A stretch of DNA of 42,608 bases from Candidatus Methanoflorens stordalenmirensis (GTDB lineage: Archaea > Halobacteriota > Bog-38 > Methanoflorentales > Methanoflorentaceae), in NCBI GenBank assembly GCA_003139855.1, contig PLGY01000062.1, positions 27,012-69,619 on the forward strand, written 5' to 3'. Positions 35,650 through 42,608 of this stretch are shown here, in pieces. Numbering within the stretch: the first letter of the stretch is position 1; each line of letters begins with the position of its first letter. The position numbers were made by a program, and so were the translations under genes. The notes below the pieces were generated by a model, which was not told the origin of the DNA, ran no database searches, and saw only the letters and a program-made list of their open reading frames with translations.

Positions 35650-35946
35650 CTACTTTATGGGTACCATAAAGCCTGCAATTCGCTCAGCTAACGGTATAGT
35701 CACCTTTAAAAGTCCATTCGAGAACGTCGCTATTGCTTTTGTAGGAACGGTCTTGTGGGTAAGTACCCAGCAGCCGCTATACTTGATATCGTCTCGGGGT
35801 GCCGTGACACAAAACCCATTTTCCATCGCCTCAAATTCGATATCCTTCTTGTGCACGCCAGGGAGTTCCACTACAATGGTGTAAGTTTCCGTATCGTGAT
35901 AGAAAACTGCATCTGGTGCGACCGGGATCCGTTCTTTTTCAGGCAC
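35650..35946 (-). CDS. Small heat shock protein, minimal Hsp20 (copy 1)
   Basis: 98 residues, an alpha-crystallin domain with only about 10 residues before it: FYHDTETYTIVVELPGVHKK, ENGFCVTAPRDDIKYSGCWV, and ATFSNGLLKVTIPLAE (the NGxLxVxxP signature), ending in VPI like the C-terminal I-x-I/V motif that binds a neighbouring subunit. Prevents protein aggregation. Starts at GTG 35946 with GGTGAT 5 bases upstream. A second copy lies at 37433 with about 60-65% identical residues. Confidence 0.88.
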   Translation of the reverse strand: MPEKERIPVAPDAVFYHDTETYTIVVELPGVHKKDIEFEAMENGFCVTAPRDDIKYSGCWVLTHKTVPTKAIATFSNGLLKVTIPLAERIAGFMVPIK

Positions 35947-35981
35947 TGATGATCACCACTGGAATGTTCACTTCAAACACC

Positions 35982-35996
35982 TAAATAGCTTTGCCG
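35982..35996 (-). promoter_or_regulatory. Promoter element shared by both Hsp20 genes (copy 1)
   Basis: Minus strand CGGCAAAGCTATTTA; it differs by one base from the element in front of the second Hsp20 gene at the same distance from the start. The CTATTTA part fits a TATA box, the CGGCAAAG part a BRE or regulator site. Confidence 0.6.
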
Positions 35997-36123
35997 AGCG
36001 CTAAAGCCGCAAAACCGGCATCTTGTAACGTGCGCCGAGGCATCAAGAAAACGAGAGCTAAGGCACTGATTAGTGACCCAGATATAGCCTTGCCCACGCC
36101 GTTAGTGCACCTTTTGTACTGTG

Positions 36124-36558
36124 CTAGCATCGCTTAAGGTCATGCGCGCCCGTAAGGTGCTTCGATGCGAGGGCCGAATCAAATTCGTAGGTAGTGGCTC
36201 CTTCCTGATGCGCACTTGATGAGTTCCTTTTTGACAGCTGTACCTCGAGTATCCACGCCGTTACCGTGTCGGCGAGCGTGTCCTTGAACTCTCCTTTCAG
36301 GGTGAGGCCCTCTTTAGCGATGAAATACTCATTGAGCTGGTGGATCAACTCCTGGTTTTGTTGACTCTCGAGGCTAATTACCCCACGGGTGTCTTCTAAT
36401 CCGGAAAGCCTCGCACCTGGCTTTTCGAAGTTTGACGCCGAGAGCTCATCTTGCTTAACCGTGAAAGTGACCGTTCCGTGACCGGCGTGAGGCACCTCAT
36501 CAAGACAAAAGGTGACATCGCCGACGCTTTCAAAAGTGCGTTCGTGTATTTTAATCAC
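36124..36558 (-). CDS. Hypothetical protein between the Hsp20 copies
   Basis: 144 residues from a GTG at 36558. No family recognised. The first 60 residues look like beta strands (FESVGDVTFCLDEVPHAGHG, TVTFTVKQDELSASNFEKPG); then a long helix with QQNQELIHQLNEYFIAKEGL. Soluble, acidic to neutral, with no signal peptide. A TATA-like GTCTTAAGG about 25 bases upstream would make it leaderless. Position between two duplicated heat shock genes hints at a stress link only. Confidence 0.5.
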   Translation of the reverse strand: MIKIHERTFESVGDVTFCLDEVPHAGHGTVTFTVKQDELSASNFEKPGARLSGLEDTRGVISLESQQNQELIHQLNEYFIAKEGLTLKGEFKDTLADTVTAWILEVQLSKRNSSSAHQEGATTYEFDSALASKHLTGAHDLKRC

Positions 36559-37133
36559 CAGAACAAAATGCGTCGGGTTCCTTAAGACTATCGTAGTTCC
36601 ACATCAAGTTGGATTTTTGTAAGTGTATTTGGAAGCAAGAACAACGGAGAATTAGAATGATTTGGGGACACACCAAAGAAGTTGGAAAACATTGGCTAGC
36701 TCGCTTTGATTAGTAGCAAAGAACTAAGGATAAGTCGGCAAATTGCTCGCCAATTATGTTAAAAACGGCTGCTGTGTACGAAGTGCGCCTAGTATGCCGC
36801 GATGCACGGCGGGGTGAAGAGTTGGCGGCCACCATGCCGGCGGGCAGATCCGTCAACCGTGACCAGCCACGACGCCGTGAACGTGTATCTAACGAGCTTA
36901 AGCTGATGGAGAGGGCAGTCGATTCTTCATCCTCGCCTGCACGACTATCTCCCGAGACATCGATCGATGAGTTTCGACAGGTAATCACAACCGCGACGCG
37001 AACGAGAGAGCACGATCAATGCAATGGACGATTTATAAGGGCATTTTTAAGAAGACCGGCGTCACAGCCATCGTTCTTGGCTAGACAGACCGTTGCGTAA
37101 TTCGGCCACGGCGCTAAACGTAATCGACGTCGA
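36559..37133. other. Gene-poor interval
   Basis: Overlapping open frames on both strands (plus 36756-37100, minus 36710-36988) are Arg/Ser-rich and show no fold or family pattern; I do not call them. No strong repeats seen. Confidence 0.35.
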
Positions 37134-37313
37134 TCATTTTTCCTCGGCTCTTTTTATCGCTATGCGCTCTATTACATTCTCGTACGCGTCTCGAAGCCCG
37201 CGGCGAGTGTTGAGACCGTTATAACCGCTTGGGTCATCAACATTTGTCTGAAGCTCTTCGATCTGCTTCTTGCAGAAGGCTACGACATCCTCTAATATCT
37301 GTTCACAATTCAT
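37134..37313 (-). CDS. Small helical hypothetical protein
   Basis: 59 residues from ATG 37313: MNCEQILEDVVAFCKKQIEE, a loop NVDDPSGYNG, then LRDAYENVIERIAIKRAEEK. Two amphipathic helices, so perhaps a helical hairpin. Coding-like composition. It follows the second Hsp20 gene downstream on the same strand (about 120 bases) and may be co-transcribed. Not recognised. Confidence 0.5.
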   Translation of the reverse strand: MNCEQILEDVVAFCKKQIEELQTNVDDPSGYNGLNTRRGLRDAYENVIERIAIKRAEEK

Positions 37314-37432
37314 TTTCAATCCTTTGTTGCTGTTCGAATTCGGCGCGTAGAACAAGACGGCCGTCCAGAGTTCGGGGCCACAGCTAGCTTCGCACCATGA
37401 CCATCACGCGCGGCTCCAATGAACATGGCAGA

Positions 37433-37729
37433 CTATTTTATGGGTACCTTGATGCCCTCAAGTCGTTCCGCTAGCGGTATAGTCACTTTCAGAAGGCCAT
37501 TTTCGAACGTGGCCGTTGCCTTTTCTGGATTTATGGTATGAGAGAGTGTCCAGCAGCCGGCATATTCGATATCGTCTCGAGGCGCTGAGAGACAAAACCC
37601 GTTTTCCCCAGCTTCAACTTTGATGTCCTTCTTATCTGCGCCGGGAAGTTCCACTTCGATGGTGTAGTTTTTCTTGTCGTGATACAAGAATGCATTCGGC
37701 GCGACAAAGATGCGTTCTTTTTCAGCCAA
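37433..37729 (-). CDS. Small heat shock protein, minimal Hsp20 (copy 2)
   Basis: 98 residues from TTG 37729, the position matching the GTG of copy 1 (both followed by x-EKERI); GGTGATATCA stands before it as in copy 1. Alpha-crystallin domain: YTIEVELPGADKKDIKVEAG, SAPRDDIEYAGCWTLSH, ATFENGLLKVTIPLAE, VPI end. It has the very short N terminus seen in copy 1, so both probably form dimers or small oligomers. The pair arose by duplication and the spacer between them carries two unknown genes. Confidence 0.87.
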   Translation of the reverse strand: MAEKERIFVAPNAFLYHDKKNYTIEVELPGADKKDIKVEAGENGFCLSAPRDDIEYAGCWTLSHTINPEKATATFENGLLKVTIPLAERLEGIKVPIK

Positions 37730-37762
37730 TGATATCACCGCTTAGAATTACTTTTGAATGAT

Positions 37763-37777
37763 TAAGTAGCTTTGCCG
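37763..37777 (-). promoter_or_regulatory. Promoter element shared by both Hsp20 genes (copy 2)
   Basis: Minus strand CGGCAAAGCTACTTA, 14 of 15 bases equal to the copy 1 element and 34 bases from the TTG start (36 in copy 1). The rest of the upstream region has diverged, which points to selection on this element. Confidence 0.6.
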
Positions 37778-38139
37778 GGTCTAACGCCATAGAATCTCAT
37801 TTTGCAGCAGGCGAACTGCTCTTTTTGCTTTCTTTGCGTCGTTGCGTTAAACCAATGCGGCGTAGGATTATGGCGGCATCTCGAAAAAACGGGCTATGTG
37901 AGCGTAGATTATCAAAAGGAAACACCTGTCGCTCGATGGAAAGTTGCGCTCGCGGAAAGTTGCGAAACAAACTATCATGCCCACATGCAGGAATCTACTT
38001 GCATTGTTTGCCCGTCGAACTGCTCTGAACGGCTGTATATGCGTCAGACGTCAAAAAAGAGGAGAAAAGCGGAGCGCCTTCCAACGGTTATAGCAGACCA
38101 ATAGTGACGTTCACGACCTTATAAACACGAACTTGACCC
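37778..38139. other. Gene-poor interval
   Basis: The plus-strand open frame 37802-38104 (100 codons, Cys-rich) shows no ribosome site and no recognisable domain; not called. Nothing else seen. Confidence 0.35.
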
Positions 38140-38586
38140 TCAGTTACGTGGCGGTTTTCCCTGTGTACTACGTGCGAAGCTGTCGTCGCTGTGTCGCATC
38201 TTCGTTATCCAGCTCGCGAGCTCTTCCGGACGCTCGTATCGATATCCCTCCAGCTGGAAACCGAGTATGGCCTCGTCGCCGACAGCGCGAGGCGGCAATG
38301 CGTCCGGGTAAAAGAAGACGTGATGCCCTACCTTACGATACTCGCGGTTGATTGCCCATCCAAGAAACGCGAGCGTGCGCCACCCCTGCTCTTTTTGTGC
38401 AATCTCTAGCGTGACATACCACGTTCCTTCTGGCCACTTCCCGCGGTCACGTTCGCCGGGATGCCCACCACAGCAGCATACCGTGGTAACACACGGAAGG
38501 CTGTTGAGTACTTTGACGAGAGGCACAAGGTTCGCATCTATTTCCTCCTCTGGCACGGCATCGCCCTCAGCAGTAGTATGAGTCAT
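38140..38586 (-). CDS. Hypothetical protein with CCCGGH motif
   Basis: 148 residues from ATG 38586. Core: LVPLVKVLNSLPCVTTVCCCGGHPGERDRGKWPEGTWYVTL. Spread hypothetical proteins in archaea and bacteria share a similar NxLPxVxTxxSCxGH pattern, so the Cys/His group may bind metal; I cannot name the family. The second half is alpha/beta with EGYRYERPEELASWITKM. A TATA-like AACTTAAG about 24 bases upstream suggests a leaderless mRNA. Confidence 0.65.
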   Translation of the reverse strand: MTHTTAEGDAVPEEEIDANLVPLVKVLNSLPCVTTVCCCGGHPGERDRGKWPEGTWYVTLEIAQKEQGWRTLAFLGWAINREYRKVGHHVFFYPDALPPRAVGDEAILGFQLEGYRYERPEELASWITKMRHSDDSFARSTQGKPPRN

Positions 38587-38835
38587 GCATAAAGTGTCTA
38601 ATCTTTACTTAAGTTACAGCGTTAGTGACCCGCTTTATGCACAGACGAAGAGCCTACAGAATGAGCATCTCTCTGCAACGGCCATCGGCTGCGTGTTCTA
38701 AGAAGCCTGACCTATGCCCGCACTCTTTGTGATACGTCATTTTTCACCACGTCCGCTATCGCACAGTCTACGTCTTCTTCTTTGGCAATTCGCATCTGAT
38801 ACGAAGGCGGTGGATTTCAAGGAGTTGTACTCTGC

Positions 38836-39099
38836 TTGGCAAATATGACTTCTTGCTCGTCGCTGAAGCGCAACAACAAAACTTTGATGCGGGTGACTTA
38901 TGCTCAGGAATGGCGCGGGCCGAGACGGCGACGCTTCGCAGTAAGCATCTTTGTCAGCACAAATGCTGTTTTTGTGCAAGCAAAATATCCCCAGACCCAC
39001 CCAGACGACAAGAAACAAGCCCTCTGCAATCTCTTTGCCGCTTATGTCCACACAGTGTCGCTCGAACAGCTGACAGAGAGCTTGGAGTGCGCTCAGTGA
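38836..39099 (+). CDS. Small hypothetical protein, copy A of a duplicated segment
   Basis: Open frame of 87 codons; the part from about 38953 on is shared with copy B at 42015. Conserved text is STNAVFVQA, then DKKQA and NLFAAYVHT, LE-LxES. Many differences between the copies fall in third codon positions of this frame, which says the frame is or was translated. The first 35 codons are Arg-rich and not shared; the real start may be GTG 38974. Family and function unknown. Confidence 0.4.
   Translation: MANMTSCSSLKRNNKTLMRVTYAQEWRGPRRRRFAVSIFVSTNAVFVQAKYPQTHPDDKKQALCNLFAAYVHTVSLEQLTESLECAQ
38953..39090 (+). repeat. Duplicated 138-base segment, copy A
   Basis: Aligns without gaps to 41994-42131; identical at the start (first 17 bases) and in the stretch coding KKQA, with mostly silent changes elsewhere. 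Confidence 0.75.
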
Positions 39100-39178
39100 A
39101 TCCTCGAAAGCAACCCGAGATGAGGTGTCCGACCACTATGTCTCCAAGAGACTTTGGTGAGGCGCACTTCGCACGAGA

Positions 39179-39550
39179 TCACTTCACGCGCTGGAACAGG
39201 AAGTCTGTTATTGCCTCGAATGGTTTTACCACTACGTATGCGTGTTTTCCGAGCCTCTTTTTCATGAAGAACATCATCTGGCCCTTGACGATAGCGAATT
39301 TCATCTTGGTCTCGGAGAATTCTGCATCAAAGATACAGATGTGCTCTAGAAAACCGCTTTCGGGCGGCCTCCATGACTTATTCATCCTCTCCTTTACTCG
39401 TTCGTGCAGCGCCGTGTTTGGAAGCGGATAGGGCATGGTGAAGGAGAGGTAGTCGAGCTGAAGCGAGGAGGCAAAGCGCAGCGTATCAAGCACCGTTTCG
39501 TTCGTCTCTCCTGGATCACACACGATGCGCAAACTTAGCGACGGGCACAT
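39179..39550 (-). pseudogene. C-terminal fragment of a B12-binding/radical-SAM type protein
   Basis: 123 codons. The start, CDPGETNETVLDTLRFASSL, matches the LPGETEET...TLRFA helix that follows the iron-sulphur core in B12-binding radical-SAM enzymes; LDYLSFTMPYPLPNTALHER is the next strand (PYPGT-type). The CxxxCxxC cluster motif and everything before it are missing, and upstream the frame runs into unrelated sequence. So this is a 5'-truncated remnant, not an active enzyme. Substrate type cannot be told. Confidence 0.7.
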
Positions 39551-39779
39551 CTAACCCAATGCATTCTCCAGACAAGTCGGTAGATCCACGCACGAGCACA
39601 GGCCCTTTCTGGATTCTGCTTGTTGGATACGGGCCATTGCTGCTCGGCGCCTGAAGCGATATGCACAAACCCTCTGACAGCGCGGTGTGCGCTAAAGGAA
39701 GGTCTTTTAGCACGTTGAAACCTCGCGATAAAGTTCTGTGGTTTAGATCCGGGTCGAACTCAGTAAGATGATCCTGCGC
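39516..39779 (-). pseudogene. Unidentified coding-like fragment
   Basis: Open minus-strand frame, in frame with the stop of the upstream membrane-protein gene and ending at 39516. It reads smoothly as protein: LKDLPLAHTALSEGLCISLQ, then GPYPTSRIQKGPVLVRGSTD, then LSGECIGLDVPVAKFAHRV. GTG at 39713 is the only start. Probably the remnant of another gene, joined to the radical-SAM fragment by a deletion. I could not name the family. Confidence 0.35.
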
Positions 39780-40193
39780 TTACCCGTAGTAGAGGGTGAG
39801 ATAGATGTTAATTCCAAGAACGATGGTGATCAGCCACACGACGAGAGCGGTCCGCATAGCGGTCTTGCGTTTGATGAGCGGCGGGATGACGCGGCCCACT
39901 TCGAGGTTGACGTAGACGAAAATCGCAATCAGCACAAGCCCTAAAATGTGATGGATGAGGAGCTCAGGGTAGAGGAAGGGAATTGGCGGTACGTTTTCAA
40001 TGTATCCGAGCAGAGAGGGTAGCATCACTGCGAATATTGTAATAACCTGAACGACGACGGCTCCTCGCACAATAATGCAGTGTCGCGTTACCCGTCCCCT
40101 GCGCGCAAGATAAACGGCACCGAGCACGAGCGCGATGAGCACGAGCTGAACAACAAGATTTGTCGTCGCCAACGTTCGAATATCAATCGCCAT
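39780..40193 (-). CDS. Membrane protein, DUF420-like
   Basis: 137 residues, four membrane segments: NLVVQLVLIALVLGAVYLAR, VVQVITIFAVMLPSLLGYI, ILGLVLIAIFVYVNL, and TALVVWLITIVLGINIYLTL. Between segments 2 and 3 is PELLIHHILGLV, with a His pair that could bind haem or metal. Layout and the N-terminal DIRTLATTNLVVQ resemble DUF420 / cytochrome-associated small membrane proteins. Start ATG at 40193 with GAGGGGGC upstream. Function unknown. Confidence 0.6.
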   Translation of the reverse strand: MAIDIRTLATTNLVVQLVLIALVLGAVYLARRGRVTRHCIIVRGAVVVQVITIFAVMLPSLLGYIENVPPIPFLYPELLIHHILGLVLIAIFVYVNLEVGRVIPPLIKRKTAMRTALVVWLITIVLGINIYLTLYYG

Positions 40194-40290
40194 GGGGCCC
40201 CCTCTATTCTTATCCCGCCCCTATGAAAGTATTGCGTTTCCTTCGCAGAGCTAATAGCAAGCACGGAACGCGCCTAGCGAGACGCGCAGC

Positions 40291-41196
40291 TCAGACGAGT
40301 ATCCACACGAACGCGACGAAAACGAAGTAGAAAATGCCATTAAAGATGAGCGATCGTGCGGTAACCGTTCCCTCGTCGCTTGAATGTAGAGTGTTAGGGC
40401 CGCGATGAACGTCAGCAGGACACTTACAAGTTCAAGGTCCCCTAACGCCCACGGCGTAAAGGCAATGCCGAAGGCAACCGGTATGCACGTTTGAAAGACC
40501 ATCGCGCCGGTTATGTTCCCTAGTGCCAGCGTAGCTTTCCTTGTCGCACCCAGATGACGCTGTTAAATTTTTCAGGAAGCTCCGTAGCAAACGGTGAGAT
40601 GATGAGCGCGAGCGCGGTCGCATTGATGCCCAAACTCGCGGAGAGATCAATGATTTGCCCGACGAAGATTTGGGCGCCGATAATTATCAGCACGAGCGCG
40701 AGGAGCGTTTGGAGCGTTGCGCCCCATGTAGAGGGGTCAGCCGCTGCCGCCTGACGTCGCACGCGCGCAACGAGTGAGCCAAGCGTGAGCGGCGCAATAT
40801 CCGCTTCGCGGTTCTGCTCTTCGAACCTGATTACGATCACGAGATATACGACGTAGACGGCGATGAACAAAGGAGCGACCGCCGACCGCACGCTGGAACT
40901 CCGGACGAGTGTCAGCGCGATCGCCATGACAAAGACAACAAGGAAGAAGCTGAGGTCACGCCTCACCGCAGACCGTCTGAGAATAAGGGCTGTGCCTTGC
41001 TCCCGCCGCTTATGAAAAAAATGGCGACGATGGGCATGAACGTCTCAGGGAGGGCCGTGCCGATTGCAGCCAGTATACTTCCCACCACACTCTCCGAGAG
41101 CTTGAATTTGCGACCGATCCACTCGATCCCGTTGGTGAAGAGATCACAGCCGATGAAGATGATGAGAATGCTGATGAGGAAGAGTGCAATATTCAT
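40291..41196 (-). pseudogene. Broken sodium/calcium exchanger (CaCA family)
   Basis: Pieces in three frames, in order, of one antiporter. Piece 1 from ATG 41196 (GGAGGGG upstream): FIGCDLFTNGIEWIGRKFKL, VGSILAAIGTALPETFMPIV, the alpha-1 repeat. Then a shift near 40970: RRDLSFFLVVFVMAIALTL, and IIGAQIFVGQIIDLSASLGI, LALIISPFATELPEKFNSVIW (alpha-2 repeat). A second shift near 40530 leads to GNITGAMVFQTCIPVAFGIA, and another near 40375 to LIFNGIFYFVFVAFVWILV before the stop at 40291. The GAxxGxPxxL segment after alpha-1 is missing, so a deletion is likely as well. Confidence 0.87.
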
Positions 41197-41367
41197 GCGT
41201 GCCCCTCCTATGACGTAAACCCCAGGTAAATAGGTTCTCGCCTCTGAACTGAAATTAAGAGCGGTAGTGTAGACTAACGATGATCCCCGGGCAAACTTGA
41301 TAAAAACAGCAATGCATGACAGAGCATTCGAAAGTTTGTGCAAGAAACCTCTGTTGGAGAAAGAAAA

Positions 41368-41739
41368 ATGAAAAAATACAACATATTGGCGCTCGTTGCT
41401 CTGGCGGGTGTCATGGTAATGGTTGCCGGATGCACATCGTCTTCAAGTCCGAGCCCCAGTCCGGCTAGCAGTGCCGTTACGAGCACTACGACCCAAAATT
41501 CAGTCGCTATCCAGAATTACGTCTTCAACCCGTCGGCGCTCACGATTCAAAAAGGGGCGAATGTGACGTGGAAAAATTATGATTCGGTCCAACATACGGT
41601 TACTTCGGATTCAGGGGCGTTTTCATCGCCACTGCTCAGCACCGGCGACACATACACGTATCAGTTTAACAACACCGGGACGTATCCCTACCACTGTTCC
41701 ATCCATACGTACATGAAAGGAACCATTACGGTTGTTTAG
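41368..41739 (+). CDS. Cupredoxin-like lipoprotein (blue copper type)
   Basis: 123 residues. Signal peptide MKKYNILALVALAGVMVMVA with lipobox VAGC, so it is lipid-anchored outside the membrane; a Ser/Pro/Thr linker of about 30 residues follows. The C-terminal 80 residues are a plastocyanin-like domain: YVFNPSALTIQKGANVTWKN, SVQHTVTSDSGAF (His ligand), and YPYHCSIHTYMKGTITV (Cys-x2-His-x3-Met ligands). All four copper ligands are kept, so it should carry electrons. ATG 41368 has GGAGA upstream; a longer frame from 41338 would bury the signal. Confidence 0.92.
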   Translation: MKKYNILALVALAGVMVMVAGCTSSSSPSPSPASSAVTSTTTQNSVAIQNYVFNPSALTIQKGANVTWKNYDSVQHTVTSDSGAFSSPLLSTGDTYTYQFNNTGTYPYHCSIHTYMKGTITVV

Positions 41740-41993
41740 AACGCTTAAAAAAGGTCGAGAGTCAAAGGGAGAGTTTGCTGCTAGTCGCAAAAAACAAAAC
41801 GGGCCAGACTCCGCCTCCGTTCTTCTGGCTGGGTGGCTTCTGAGCTGAACTGGGATGCCAGCGCAGTCCTCCTCGGCGGGGGTAAAAAGAAGGAAGACTA
41901 AGGCGGTCGCCGACAATTGCTAGACGCCCTCTTTTTTATAGCGCTTCATTTTTTCTTTCACTTTCAGCACGAGCTTGCAGTTGGGTTATCCCT

Positions 41994-42131
41994 GTCAGCA
42001 CAAATGCTGTCTTTGTGCAAGCAATCCATCCTCAGATCCATACAGGCGATAAGAAACAAGCCATCTACAACCTCTTTGCTGCTTATGTTCACACAATGCC
42101 TCTCGAAGAGCTGATAGAGAGCGTCGATCGG
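41994..42131 (+). repeat. Duplicated 138-base segment, copy B
   Basis: Ungapped partner of 38953-39090, about 3.0 kb away in the same orientation. Confidence 0.75.
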
Positions 42132-42248
42132 GCCCGGCGAGACGCCCAACTAAGGTGCGTCGTAATATACGGGCTGCCTGCAGCTACTGCCTCGGCAGGG
42201 CCGGACGGCTTGAAGGGTCGCATCTTCGAACGTTTGCGCTTGAGTTAA
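42015..42248 (+). CDS. Small hypothetical protein, copy B of a duplicated segment
   Basis: 77 residues from GTG 42015: VQAIHPQIHTGDKKQAIYNL, FAAYVHTMPLEELIESVDRA, then a tail unlike copy A. The frame continues open upstream (about 20 codons, STNAVF) but with no ATG. The core looks like two helices. Unknown family; may itself be a remnant. Confidence 0.4.
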   Translation: MQAIHPQIHTGDKKQAIYNLFAAYVHTMPLEELIESVDRARRDAQLRCVVIYGLPAATASAGPDGLKGRIFERLRLS

Positions 42249-42608
42249 AAGAACAGCTTGCCCAGACCCTCGCCGCTTTTGTCTCATCGATTTTAGCACG
42301 GCCGTGCTGACTGCTGGTTCAGCTGAAGAAGTGAGATGCGACGTTACATGCGCAGTTTCCACCTACCCTAACCGCTTGAAAGCCTTACGCGTCCCCCTAA
42401 CGCGGATGCTACGGCGCGAGATTTCATGCCGTCCCGCCTAACCAATCCGAGCTGATTTGCACTCAGAAATACCTAAACAGCTTGTTCGGCAAACTGAGGA
42501 GATCCTGCCGCATAACCAACGTCCTTCTCTAAAAGGATCATGTTCGCGGAAATTTTTAAAAACTACGCGATTTTGAGTGTGCGCCTGGATCATGGGTCTT
42601 GCCTGCAC
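42249..42608. other. Right end: no gene, promoter-like end
   Basis: No gene up to about 42550. A TATA-like TTTTTAAAAAC (42553-42563) lies about 33 bases before an ATG at 42592, whose frame is still open when the window ends; it could be the start of a gene on the plus strand (5 codons visible). Confidence 0.3.

Noticed and set aside
36710..37100. Overlapping Arg/Ser-rich frames on both strands
   Set aside because: No ribosome site, no recognisable fold and low-complexity composition; probably chance.
37802..38104. Cys-containing 100-codon plus-strand frame
   Set aside because: No regular CxxC pattern, no start signal and no family likeness.
38737..39051. Minus-strand frames that are similar between the two duplicated segments (also 41964-42149)
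   Set aside because: Differences between the copies fall in silent positions of the plus frame, so the plus strand is the coding one.
41803..41832. Hairpin GCCAGA / TCTGGC after the cupredoxin gene as terminator
   Set aside because: No T-run follows it on the coding strand and it is 64 bases past the stop codon; evidence too weak.

Overview
This window is archaeal and most likely comes from a methanogen-related euryarchaeon (Halobacteriota / Methanomicrobia-like lineage, possibly an ANME-type or related uncultured archaeon). The evidence is a type-2 ('methanogenic') seryl-tRNA synthetase, a fused formaldehyde-activating enzyme / hexulose-6-phosphate synthase, an archaeal histone, the archaeal block dtdA-ftsZ-secE-spt5-L11-L1-L10-L12, archaeal-type triosephosphate isomerase, FtsZ, an initiator tRNA without encoded CCA, and TATA-box promoters with several apparently leaderless genes. 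No mcr gene is present, so methanogenesis or methane oxidation cannot be shown. The size (42.6 kb) and a gene cut at the left edge suggest a large-insert clone or contig piece (inference).

Layout. 1-6.7 kb: serS (cut at the window edge), then sugar and glycan genes: a GalT-like protein with no normal start codon, a CBS-ParB fusion, a GT4 glycosyltransferase, a nucleotidyltransferase-cupin fusion, and a winged-helix regulator with a leaderless promoter. 6.7-12.7 kb, minus strand: RraA-like protein, triosephosphate isomerase, Fae-Hps (formaldehyde fixation / pentose phosphate synthesis), a second GT4 enzyme and PurL. 12.8-13.5 kb holds a broken DUF72 gene. 13.7-19.9 kb, minus strand: the translation / secretion / division block, with a candidate L1 autoregulatory hairpin and an unusual SecE carrying a sequon-rich tail. 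20-32.6 kb: initiator tRNA-Met, thioredoxin, hydrogenase-type maturation protease, dCMP deaminase, IorAB, a zinc-ribbon TPR protein, an aminotransferase, a third GT4 enzyme, an endonuclease V homologue lacking two catalytic aspartates, histone, a LOG-like protein, an MBL hydrolase and a bactofilin-like protein.

32.7-42.6 kb is different: gene-poor, with short orphan genes, palindromes, a well-supported candidate structured RNA (34.02-34.20 kb), a FAS1 protein, two diverged copies of a minimal Hsp20 with matching promoters, two copies of an unknown small-protein segment, a decayed Na/Ca exchanger, a truncated radical-SAM fragment and a cupredoxin lipoprotein.

Functional links. Fae-Hps supplies hexulose 6-phosphate from formaldehyde, in the archaeal route to pentose phosphates that also feeds PurL's purine pathway. 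IorAB oxidises aryl-pyruvates that the neighbouring class-I aminotransferase could supply. The ribosomal-stalk operon sits with Spt5, SecE and FtsZ as is usual for Euryarchaeota. The most promising possibly undescribed items are the candidate ncRNA at 34 kb, the catalytically altered endonuclease V, the sequon-tailed SecE, the CTG-start candidate and the duplicated unknown small protein.
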